DNA of 5,300 nucleotides. Origin: Saprospiraceae bacterium. Lineage in GTDB: Bacteria; Bacteroidota; Bacteroidia; Chitinophagales; Saprospiraceae. This document shows, piece by piece, positions 1 to 5,300 of this stretch. Position 1 is the stretch's first letter. The number at the start of each line of letters is the position of its first letter. A program made the translations under genes and the position numbers. Where the stretch lies: assembly GCA_013001805.1 (NCBI GenBank), contig JABDLW010000494.1, forward strand, positions 1-5,300, in the 5' to 3' direction. Below the pieces are notes generated by a model. That model worked only from the letters and a program-made list of their open reading frames with translations. It was not told the origin of the DNA and ran no database searches.

Positions 1-2
1 CC

Positions 3-83
3 TCTGTAAAGCATCTGATTCGTGCAATCTTCAAATCAAATTTGGCCAAATCGTGGATGGTCACGGATGATGGTTCTGACTAG
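3..83 (+). CDS. Possible C-terminal end of an upstream gene (partial)
   Basis: The third frame is open from the window edge to a TAG stop at 81-83 and gives 26 residues ending in WMVTDDGSD. The stretch is mixed and hydrophilic, and it precedes the next gene start by 50 bases on the same strand, as expected for the tail of an upstream gene. The other two plus frames close earlier (stops at 7-9 and 68-70). No family can be recognised from so short a tail, and chance openness over 80 bases is quite possible, so this is only a candidate. Confidence 0.3.
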   Translation, partial: SVKHLIRAIFKSNLAKSWMVTDDGSD

Positions 84-133
84 AAAAATCATTATATTGC
101 CAACATCCATTCACCAGTAAAATCGTACGAGAA

Positions 134-1027
134 ATGAATAAGTTGCTACTGCTTGTATTGACAATGATTTTGTCTCCTATGTTAAAAGCACAAAATCCCC
201 TCAACATTATAGCGATTGGTGCTCACCCGGATGACTGCGATCATAAATTTGGTGGTACAGCTGCACTTTTTGCAAAAATGGGACATAATGTGAAATTTCT
301 CGCACTTACCAGTGGCGACGCCGGGCATCAAAGTCAGGGAGGCGGTGCCCTGGCTAACCGGAGACGGGCCGAGGCCAAACAGGCCGCAATGCGATTAGGA
401 ATTGCCGAATATGAAACCCTGGATAATCATGACGCCGAGCTTATGCCCACTTTATTGGTGCGACATCAGGTGATTCGAAAAATTCGTGAATGGAATGCCG
501 ACATCGTCTTGGGTCTCAGGCCCTACGATTATCATCCGGATCATCGCAATGCAGGAAAGGTGGTTCAGGATGCGGCCTATATGGTCATCGTACCCAATGT
601 CTGCCCGGATACTCCACCCCTTGAAAAAAATCCGGTGTTTTTATATATGCAAGATCGCTTTCAAAAACCATATCCCCACACACCGGACATCGTGGTTGCA
701 ATTGATGAAACTATAGAACAAAAAATTGATGCGCTTGACGCCCATGAATCACAAATGTATGAGTGGGGACCATGGACGGAAGGCCGAAGCCAGGATCAGG
801 TGCCAACCGGCAAAAAAGAAAGAAGAGCCTGGCTGGCTGAGCAACTAAAAAAACGATCCGGTCAATTTTCTGAGTCCAAAAATGAATCACTCAAAAAATG
901 GTATGGGACTGAAAAAGTGAATCAAATAAAATATATCGAAGCCTTTGAAATTGCGGAGTATGGCTATCAACCTTCCGACGAGGAAATAAGACGAATGTTT
1001 CCCATGTTAAAGGAAATGAAACCATAG
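134..1027 (+). CDS. Exported PIG-L/LmbE-family zinc-dependent deacetylase
   Basis: This is a complete 297-residue protein of the PIG-L (LmbE-like) family, whose members remove N-acetyl groups from GlcNAc-type or related substrates using a single zinc. Residues 1-20 form a signal peptide: a Lys near the start, a Leu-rich core and an end in LKAQ, so the enzyme is probably periplasmic. The family motif AHPDD lies at 30-34; by analogy with MshB, H31 and D34 bind zinc and D33 is the general base. The second motif, HPDHRNAG, lies at 134-141, with H137 as third zinc ligand and H134 catalytic. A conserved-looking DAHESQ segment is at 202-207. The length exceeds cytoplasmic BshB1-type enzymes because of the leader and a charged C-terminal extension of about 70 residues. 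The ATG at 134 is chosen because it opens the signal peptide; the bases before it are A-rich, without a clear Shine-Dalgarno sequence. Family assignment is firm; the substrate is unknown. A MITE-like element begins 22 bases after the stop. Confidence 0.93.
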   Translation: MNKLLLLVLTMILSPMLKAQNPLNIIAIGAHPDDCDHKFGGTAALFAKMGHNVKFLALTSGDAGHQSQGGGALANRRRAEAKQAAMRLGIAEYETLDNHDAELMPTLLVRHQVIRKIREWNADIVLGLRPYDYHPDHRNAGKVVQDAAYMVIVPNVCPDTPPLEKNPVFLYMQDRFQKPYPHTPDIVVAIDETIEQKIDALDAHESQMYEWGPWTEGRSQDQVPTGKKERRAWLAEQLKKRSGQFSESKNESLKKWYGTEKVNQIKYIEAFEIAEYGYQPSDEEIRRMFPMLKEMKP

Positions 1028-1048
1028 ACCAATGGGCATAGTCCTTAT

Positions 1049-1067
1049 GGGCACCTCTATTTACCCC
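1049..1067 (+). repeat. Left terminal inverted repeat of the MITE-like element
   Basis: The 19 bases read GGGCACCTCTATTTACCCC. They are the reverse complement of 1239-1257 except at two positions, the fourth and the thirteenth. The outer edge is set by the TTAT that precedes it at 1045-1048. Confidence 0.7.
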
Positions 1068-1080
1068 TGAATGAGGAAAA

Positions 1081-1094
1081 ATTTAATAAGATGC
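1081..1094 (+). repeat. Subterminal inverted repeat, left copy
   Basis: ATTTAATAAGATGC at this position is the reverse complement of 1192-1205, with one mismatch in 14. It lies 13 bases inside the left terminal repeat, while its partner lies 33 bases inside the right one, so the element is not perfectly symmetrical. Together the two pairs would let a single strand fold back on itself. The AT-rich composition lowers the significance of this pair taken alone. Confidence 0.45.
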
Positions 1095-1119
1095 GAGCGA
1101 GATCAGGCTGGAGGAAGAA

Positions 1120-1137
1120 AGATAGCCGTAGCTATCT
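1120..1137 (+). repeat. Small perfect hairpin inside the MITE-like element
   Basis: AGATAGC (1120-1126) and GCTATCT (1131-1137) form a 7-bp perfect stem around the loop CGTA. It lies off-centre in the left half of the element. No T-run follows, so it does not look like a terminator for the deacetylase gene. It may only be part of the element's fold. Confidence 0.4.
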
Positions 1138-1191
1138 GACTGACCCGTCTGCTGTAGCATGCTGGGCAAGCGATCAACGAAGTATGGTGAA

Positions 1192-1205
1192 GCATATTAT
1201 TAAAT
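1192..1205 (-). repeat. Subterminal inverted repeat, right copy
   Basis: GCATATTATTAAAT pairs with 1081-1094 at 13 of 14 positions. It is the inner partner of the nested inverted repeats that frame the element's core. Confidence 0.45.
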
Positions 1206-1238
1206 ATATTTTCAAAGAAAATTGTTTCTACCATGAAT

Positions 1239-1257
1239 GGGGTAATTAGAGGTACCC
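1239..1257 (-). repeat. Right terminal inverted repeat of the MITE-like element
   Basis: GGGGTAATTAGAGGTACCC pairs with 1049-1067 at 17 of 19 positions. The adjoining TTAT at 1258-1261 matches the tetranucleotide outside the left end, which fixes the outer boundary. Confidence 0.7.
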
Positions 1258-1284
1258 TTATGTAATGTAGTAAACTATCAATAA

Positions 1285-1440
1285 ATAGAGTATCTGACTG
1301 GAATTGACCACAGTAATCGATCATCAGAAACAGTAGCTTCTACTTTTGACCCAAAGGTGCGGGCACTGTTAAAATCAGGGGCCTGCAATGATGGATTTTC
1401 AGATTCTGCGGTCACAACAATTATTTCTGAGCAGTTTTAA
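1285..1440 (+). pseudogene. Possible start-less gene relic
   Basis: A plus frame is open from just after a TAA at 1282-1284 to a TAA at 1438-1440, about 51 codons. It contains no ATG start. The later part reads like real protein (FDPKVRALLKSGACNDGF, then a Ser/Thr/Ile-rich end in SEQF), with a balanced codon mix unlike the surrounding AT-rich DNA. It begins within 30 bases of the right end of the MITE-like element, so it could be the tail of a gene broken by insertion or decay. I do not recognise the family, and a chance open stretch cannot be excluded. Confidence 0.25.
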
Positions 1441-1524
1441 ATAATATCCTTGCAAAACCGCTACACTGCATTTTTAATTCAGCTAAAAAAGTTCACAACA
1501 TTATTGATAAAAATGTTATAAATT

Positions 1525-1536
1525 ACCTGATCAGGT
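1525..1536. promoter_or_regulatory. Perfect 12-bp palindrome, candidate operator
   Basis: ACCTGATCAGGT is a perfect 12-bp palindrome with no spacer, lying 62 bases before the SRPBCC start codon. Its position in the leader suits a dimeric regulator binding near the promoter. With no loop it is a poor RNA hairpin, so a DNA site is the better reading. No regulator gene is present in the window, and one 12-bp palindrome may be chance. Confidence 0.3.
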
Positions 1537-1598
1537 TCTGTGCGAATTGCTTTTTTGCATATTGACGATGTGCATTCATCTCTATAAAAAAATATAAA

Positions 1599-1985
1599 AT
1601 GGAATTCACTTTGAAAACCACTATTAAAGCATCGAGCAAGGAGATTTATACTACATGGTTAAAGAGCGAAGGTCATTCCATCATGACAGGAGGATCGGCA
1701 AAAATCACGAATAAAGTTGGAAGTAGTTTTTCAGCCTGGGATGGGTACATCGAAGGCAAAAACATTGTATTGGAACCTTTTGGCAGGATTGTCCAATCCT
1801 GGAGGACTACTCAGTTTGATGCGAGTGATGAAGATTCCCGGATCGAATTACTGCTGGAAGAGATCGACGGTCAAACAGAACTCACGCTTATTCACACCAA
1901 TTTGCCTGATGACAGCGAGCATTACATTAATGGTTGGGATGAACATTACTTTCAACCTATGAAGGCATATTTCGGTAGTTTTTAG
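1599..1985 (+). CDS. SRPBCC-fold protein, AHSA1-like (Hsp90 ATPase activator homologue family)
   Basis: This complete 128-residue protein matches the short single-domain SRPBCC/AHSA1 family, whose members have a deep hydrophobic cavity for small ligands. Most bacterial members have no assigned reaction. The family pattern is visible: a beta-strand start (EFTLKTTIKA), a helix with the 'IYTTWL' segment at 16-21, the strand block GYIEGKNIVLEPFGRIVQSW at 49-68, and the C-terminal NGWDEHYFQPMKAYF helix at 111-125. There is no signal peptide or membrane segment, so it should be cytoplasmic. The ATG at 1599 follows an A-rich leader with no clear Shine-Dalgarno sequence, and it starts the first beta strand as expected. 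Genes of this family often sit beside ArsR-type regulators; none is seen here. Its stop codon directly abuts that of the convergent FAH-family gene. The fold assignment is good; the ligand and role are unknown. Confidence 0.85.
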   Translation: MEFTLKTTIKASSKEIYTTWLKSEGHSIMTGGSAKITNKVGSSFSAWDGYIEGKNIVLEPFGRIVQSWRTTQFDASDEDSRIELLLEEIDGQTELTLIHTNLPDDSEHYINGWDEHYFQPMKAYFGSF

Positions 1986-2819
1986 TCAATTTTTTTTAGC
2001 CATTTCAACCGGATTTGATAGTATTCCAACACCCTCCAATTCTATCTCGACAATATCACCGGGATGCATGGCCTGGGTACTACCCGGAGTTCCGGTAAAA
2101 ATTACATCACCGGGAAGGAGAGTAACATAATGGCTGATATAGCTGACGATCTCATCTACAGAATAAATTAAATCCTTACTACTTTCGGATTGCACCACAT
2201 CACCGTTCAATCGCGTCTGTAACATGAGGTTGTCATAATCAAGACCGGTCGTTATAGCGGGACCAATCGGACCAAATGTGTCGGAGCCTTTGGCTCTTAA
2301 CCATTGCAGATCTATCTTCTGCCAATTTCGTTCACTAACGTCATTTCCTGCAGTCACTCCGAAAATATATTCCTGAGCCTGAGCAACAGATACTTTGCTC
2401 GCTGTCTTCCCAATCACTACGACAAGCTCTCCTTCATAATGGAGATCGGTAGCATCTACCGGCATCATAATTGGATCATTGTGCGCAATAACGCAGGTGG
2501 GGTATTTTGCAAAAAGGCCCATATGATCCGGAATGGGTCTGTCCCCAATGTGGCTTCGATAATTTAATCCTACCGCCAAAACTTTGGATGGTTTGCAGGG
2601 TGGCAAAAGTTTAATTGCCGATACAGCCACGGTTTTTCCCGTCGGAACGGGATCAGAAAATAAATCCCCCTGCAATTCTCTGATCACATCACCCTCCAGG
2701 ATACCAAATGATTCCTGATTTTCAGAGCTGTAACGCACAAACTTCACAGGATTACTTTGTGAATTTGCTAAGTTGCTGAGAAAAACCAAGACCAGCAGCA
2801 TTAATAGATTTCGTTTCAT
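1986..2819 (-). CDS. Exported fumarylacetoacetate hydrolase (FAH) family protein
   Basis: This complete 277-residue protein has the FAH fold of 2-oxo/2-ene acid hydrolases, decarboxylases and isomerases (FAHD1, YcgM, HpcE relatives). After a short N-terminal domain, the family motif AVGLNYRSH is at 82-90. The metal ligands are E129 and E131 in HYEGELVVVIG (127-137) and D160 in GNDVSERNWQ (158-167), with the E-x-E to D spacing of FAHD1. RAKGSDTFGPIGP (175-187) and LLPGDVIFTGTPG (234-246) complete the active site. Residues 1-20 are a signal peptide (MKR, Leu-rich core, end in ANS), which is unusual because most FAH enzymes are cytoplasmic. The ATG at 2819 is the only Met start that includes both this leader and the full fold; a GTG at residue 25 would give a cytoplasmic form but lacks support. 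It shares strand with the dehydrogenase gene, 176 bases downstream of it. The exact reaction cannot be told from the sequence. Confidence 0.92.
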   Translation of the reverse strand: MKRNLLMLLVLVFLSNLANSQSNPVKFVRYSSENQESFGILEGDVIRELQGDLFSDPVPTGKTVAVSAIKLLPPCKPSKVLAVGLNYRSHIGDRPIPDHMGLFAKYPTCVIAHNDPIMMPVDATDLHYEGELVVVIGKTASKVSVAQAQEYIFGVTAGNDVSERNWQKIDLQWLRAKGSDTFGPIGPAITTGLDYDNLMLQTRLNGDVVQSESSKDLIYSVDEIVSYISHYVTLLPGDVIFTGTPGSTQAMHPGDIVEIELEGVGILSNPVEMAKKN

Positions 2820-2967
2820 GTTGATACTATTTTAAAGCAGTGAAATAACAAAATACAAAAACCTGACACTGAATTATCAGTTGCAAAAAATCAGATAGCA
2901 AAAAGTAAGTAAAATCTATACCGTAGTTTCATGACTACCAAAATGCGAAACATTAAAGTATCCCGAT

Positions 2968-2987
2968 GCCAACACCCTCTGGTTGGC
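2968..2987 (-). terminator. Weak hairpin downstream of the dehydrogenase gene
   Basis: GCCAAC (2968-2973) and GTTGGC (2982-2987) form a perfect 6-bp stem with an 8-base loop. It starts 8 bases after the stop of the minus-strand dehydrogenase gene, where a terminator is expected. On that strand the stem is followed by a mixed sequence and not a T-run, so termination would be weak. On the plus strand a T-rich stretch follows, but no plus-strand gene reads into it. It may instead act as an mRNA 3' end stabiliser. Confidence 0.35.
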
Positions 2988-2995
2988 TATTTCTT

Positions 2996-5300
2996 TTACC
3001 CATTTTTCAGGTAAGCCAGTAAATCAGCCATTTCTTGCACGCTCAATTGCGTGTGCAGGTTTTCGGGCATCGCCGAGATCTCAGAAAATTTCAGGCTTTT
3101 TATTTCATCGCGGTCCAGGGTGACTTCGCTGCCGGCGGGTTCCTTTACAGTCACGCTATTCGGACTGAGATTTCTTATGACTCCCGAATAGTGCTTTCCC
3201 CCACCAGACTCAATCATACATAGTTCATAACCATCAGCTATAGATTTATTGGGCTGTAAAATATCCAGCAGGATAGAGGCCTTATTGCGGTTTCGAATGG
3301 CCGCCAGATCCGGTCCAAAAGCAACGCCATCCATGCCGCGAATCTGATGACAGCTGGCACAACTCTGTTGGAATATCGTGGCTCCTTTTTCACTTGATCC
3401 ATCCAGATCGAGTGATCTCTGATATTCATTCCACACCGCATCTGCATTCAGTTCATTTCCTTTCAGGTGAATTCTGGCCAAACTACGAACCTCCATGTCA
3501 GCGCTATTTAACAAAGACACGGTTTGTGACCATGACAGGCTCGTGGAGTGAACTTGCCCCTGACTGATCGCTTGCAATAATATTAGTCTCCTGGCATTAT
3601 TTTGCAAGAATATAGAGACAGCCATATTCCTCTCTGAAGGGGACAGATTGGGCCATACCGAGATTAAAATATCTGTTGCTGTTTTATCCGGAGCGTCCGT
3701 CAGCACCTCCAGAACTGCTGAGCGGACAACCGGCGACGCAGTCTGATCAGTCAGTGGCGACCGGAGTTTGTCAATATGATCTGCAGGATTAGTCCAACCA
3801 ATTACACGTATCGCATCGGCCAACATTGCTTCACTGGAATTGGGCATTTTTAATACAGAGATCGCCTTGGTTAAAAGCGTATTAAGCTCGACAAAATATC
3901 CAGCTGTATGGAGCAAGGCAAGGGACCTTGATCTGTACGTGGGATCGGTTTCTTCCGCGAAAACCGCTGTAAGCATCTTGATATTTTGATCATGAATCGT
4001 AAAACCTGACTGCTGCTCCAGTGCTTTAGTCATTCCCTCCAGCACAAATGCACCAAACCATCTATCTTTTGAATCTTCAAGTATTTCTTCTAAAAATTGG
4101 TTTAATTTATTGCTATTTCCATTTCTAGCTCCGGTTTCACCCAACAACTTAAATAGTGCCTCGGTGCCGTCTGACTGCTTGTTTCGAAAGGCAGTAGCCG
4201 CGCTTTCATATACTTTTCTGAGATTTATTTCCCGGGCCGAAAGGGCTGCATAGTGTATCCAGGTGTCTTCGATATCGCGCAGCAATATTTTTATTCGTGC
4301 ATCTGAGGAACTTGAATTAGCGATTTCTCCTAAAGTTAGTAGCAATTGATATCGAACCTTTGGGTTTTCATCTTCCACCATTTTTAATAATTGATCTGAT
4401 AGTACAGGAAACCGAGCCAGATGTAATTCAGCTATCTTAATTGCATTTTCTCTGACCCCGGGAGCTTCATCCTTAAGCATGGCCATTAAAACTGCTTCGT
4501 TCATGCCGCCTTTGCCTTCCAATAACCAAAGTCCGTGTGCTTTCCCAAGGGGAGATTTCGTCTTTAAGATAAATTCATCGAGTTTAGGAATGATTTCGGG
4601 ATCAGCGCTGTCCATAAGTAACCTTTGAGCATGTGTTCGCCACCAACTATTTTCTGAGGCCAATTTTTCAATCAATAAATCAATCCCCATATTTCCCATA
4701 TCAATGCGGTCAACAAAATTGACTGGTGGGGTTCCGGAAGGACTAATCCGGTAAATCCGGCCCTGGTCACTGCCTGCGTATAAATCACCCGAATCAATCA
4801 CATCTTGTGATAGCCACTCGGGATGTTCGATTATCTTGCGATAATAGTCAAGAACATAGATTGCTCCATCCGGACCAATATATTGATTGACGGGTCTAAA
4901 CCAGGAATCCGTGGAGGCAAGAAATTCCCTCCCGGTCAACAGATTAGCGGATTCGAAAGTCGATCCCTTATCCCGAATCGTATCAGCGTGAATCAAATTA
5001 TGTACGGGCTCGGCAGTAAAAACCACACGGTCATAGCGTGGGGAAAATAAGTCACCCTGATACCATAAGATGCCACATGCTGAAGTCATGGCTCCAATAT
5101 CAGTGAGTAACTGATGAGTTGGATTGGTGGTGATAGGAAAGATATCAAAACCTCGTCCTGTCGCCGGAATATACTGCTGGCCACCCGGGATTAGTAAATC
5201 ATCGTTCCTTTTCATATAGGAAGCCCCCATGACAGCATGGTGCAGATGGGTGGCATTGTTGGTTTGAAAATGATGCCCCCAGGAATCGAATGTCTGTCCG
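2996..5300 (-). CDS. Putative membrane-bound dehydrogenase with HEAT repeats and cytochrome c domain (5' partial)
   Basis: The frame is open to the right edge, so the N-terminus is missing; 767 residues are visible. The ATG at 5230 is internal, because family-like sequence (FDSWGHHFQTNNATHLHH) continues upstream of it. Numbering from that Met: residues 1-165 are the end of the Planctomycete/Verrucomicrobium-type dehydrogenase beta-propeller, with FPITTNPTHQLLTDIG (31-46), TAEPVHNLIHAD (72-83), REFLASTDSWFRPVNQYIGP (101-120) and IIEHPEWL (133-140). Residues about 180-590 are alpha-helical HEAT-type repeats, clearest at 246-303 (APGVRENAIKIAE, NPKVRYQLLLTLGE). Residues about 610-744 are a cytochrome c domain: CASCH at 624-628 (bases 3347-3361) binds haem, and M721 in SAMPENL is the likely distal ligand. 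Such proteins are exported and thought to oxidise a sugar or alcohol and pass electrons through the haem; true substrates are mostly unproven. The stop is TAA at 2996-2998. Confidence 0.93.
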   Translation of the reverse strand, partial: GQTFDSWGHHFQTNNATHLHHAVMGASYMKRNDDLLIPGGQQYIPATGRGFDIFPITTNPTHQLLTDIGAMTSACGILWYQGDLFSPRYDRVVFTAEPVHNLIHADTIRDKGSTFESANLLTGREFLASTDSWFRPVNQYIGPDGAIYVLDYYRKIIEHPEWLSQDVIDSGDLYAGSDQGRIYRISPSGTPPVNFVDRIDMGNMGIDLLIEKLASENSWWRTHAQRLLMDSADPEIIPKLDEFILKTKSPLGKAHGLWLLEGKGGMNEAVLMAMLKDEAPGVRENAIKIAELHLARFPVLSDQLLKMVEDENPKVRYQLLLTLGEIANSSSSDARIKILLRDIEDTWIHYAALSAREINLRKVYESAATAFRNKQSDGTEALFKLLGETGARNGNSNKLNQFLEEILEDSKDRWFGAFVLEGMTKALEQQSGFTIHDQNIKMLTAVFAEETDPTYRSRSLALLHTAGYFVELNTLLTKAISVLKMPNSSEAMLADAIRVIGWTNPADHIDKLRSPLTDQTASPVVRSAVLEVLTDAPDKTATDILISVWPNLSPSERNMAVSIFLQNNARRLILLQAISQGQVHSTSLSWSQTVSLLNSADMEVRSLARIHLKGNELNADAVWNEYQRSLDLDGSSEKGATIFQQSCASCHQIRGMDGVAFGPDLAAIRNRNKASILLDILQPNKSIADGYELCMIESGGGKHYSGVIRNLSPNSVTVKEPAGSEVTLDRDEIKSLKFSEISAMPENLHTQLSVQEMADLLAYLKNG

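Larger units (their letters stand above)
1049..1257. mobile_element. MITE-like non-autonomous transposable element
   Basis: This 209-bp segment is bounded by 19-bp imperfect terminal inverted repeats (17 of 19 pairing) that start GGG(C/T)ACCTCTA. The tetranucleotide TTAT lies immediately outside each end (1045-1048 and 1258-1261) and is the likely target-site duplication. A second inverted pair (1081-1094 with 1192-1205, 13 of 14 pairing) sits inside the ends. No transposase is encoded: the openings inside, such as a 52-codon frame at 1091-1249, are short and show no transposase motif. Such elements are mobilised in trans by a related full-length insertion sequence. The end sequence reminds me of IS5-type ends, but that is memory and not a search result. 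The element sits between the deacetylase stop and a possible gene relic. Confidence 0.6.
1258..1598. other. Intergenic region between the MITE-like element and the SRPBCC gene
   Basis: This 341-base stretch has no convincing complete gene on either strand. It holds the right-hand TTAT, the possible relic ending at 1440, a weak AT-rich inverted repeat (AACATT at 1497-1502 with AATGTT at 1512-1517), the palindrome at 1525-1536, and an A-rich leader just before the ATG at 1599. The promoter of the SRPBCC gene must lie in its last part, but I could not find a convincing Bacteroidota -33/-7 pair. No tRNA or other RNA fold was recognised. Confidence 0.5.

Noticed and set aside
486..716. Open plus-strand frame inside the deacetylase gene
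   Set aside because: It overlaps the deacetylase frame, whose catalytic motifs are unmistakable, and has a Trp/Met/Ile-rich out-of-frame composition.
1032..1053. Direct repeat ATGGGCA (1032-1038 and 1047-1053) at the left edge of the element
   Set aside because: Seven bases with a short gap can arise by chance, and the second copy straddles the TTAT and the terminal repeat, so it does not mark a separate structure.
1091..1249. A 52-codon plus-strand frame inside the MITE-like element
   Set aside because: It lies within the repeat element, ends inside the right terminal repeat, and shows no transposase or other recognisable motif.
1103..1324. A 73-codon open frame on the minus strand across the MITE-like element
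   Set aside because: It spans the element's right boundary into unrelated DNA, resembles no protein family, and is Cys/Ile/Phe-rich in the way non-coding AT-rich DNA often translates.
2849..2855. TATTTTG on the minus strand as a Bacteroidota -7 element for the FAH gene
   Set aside because: It is one base short of the TAnnTTTG consensus, and the nearest upstream TTTG is about 28 bases away, too far for a -33 element.
2868..2938. Small inverted repeats ACTGA/TCAGT (2868-2881) and GTAGT/ACTAC (2923-2938) in the spacer before the FAH gene
   Set aside because: Stems of five pairs in AT-rich spacer DNA are expected by chance, and neither is followed by a T-run.
5228..5230. ATG at 5230 as the start of the dehydrogenase gene
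   Set aside because: The same frame stays open to the window edge and encodes residues typical of the family (TNNATHLHH), so the true start lies outside the window.

Overview
The window looks like a chromosomal segment of an environmental Bacteroidota bacterium. Three things suggest this. Gene starts follow A-rich leaders without a clear Shine-Dalgarno sequence. Leader peptides end in a Bacteroidota-like 'AQ' or 'NSQ'. The gene families (exported PIG-L deacetylase, exported FAH-family enzyme, Planctomycete-type dehydrogenase with HEAT repeats and a cytochrome c tail) are common in carbohydrate-degrading Bacteroidota and PVC bacteria. The assignment is an inference and does not reach genus level.

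Layout, left to right. Positions 3-83 may be the tail of an upstream plus-strand gene. At 134-1027 lies a complete exported PIG-L/LmbE-type zinc deacetylase (+). The gap 1028-1598 contains a compact MITE-like element at 1049-1257: 19-bp terminal inverted repeats with two mismatches, flanked on both sides by TTAT. It is followed by a start-less open stretch (1285-1440) that may be a gene relic, and by an AT-rich leader with a perfect 12-bp palindrome. At 1599-1985 is a small SRPBCC/AHSA1-type protein (+). Its stop codon directly abuts the stop of a convergent FAH-family gene (1986-2819, minus), which carries a signal peptide. A 176-base spacer with a small hairpin separates this from a large minus-strand gene that runs off the right edge (2996-5300). 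That gene encodes the C-terminal 767 residues of a putative membrane-bound dehydrogenase, with a beta-propeller end, HEAT repeats and a CxxCH cytochrome c domain.

How the genes fit together: three of the four recognisable proteins appear to act outside the cytoplasm or are of an exported family (deacetylase, FAH enzyme, dehydrogenase-cytochrome). This fits periplasmic breakdown of a sugar- or acid-containing substrate, with electrons leaving through the haem domain. No substrate can be named from the sequence, and the genes do not form a single operon. I found no evidence of a wholly new system. The least explained parts are the MITE-like element with its adjacent relic and the exported FAH enzyme.
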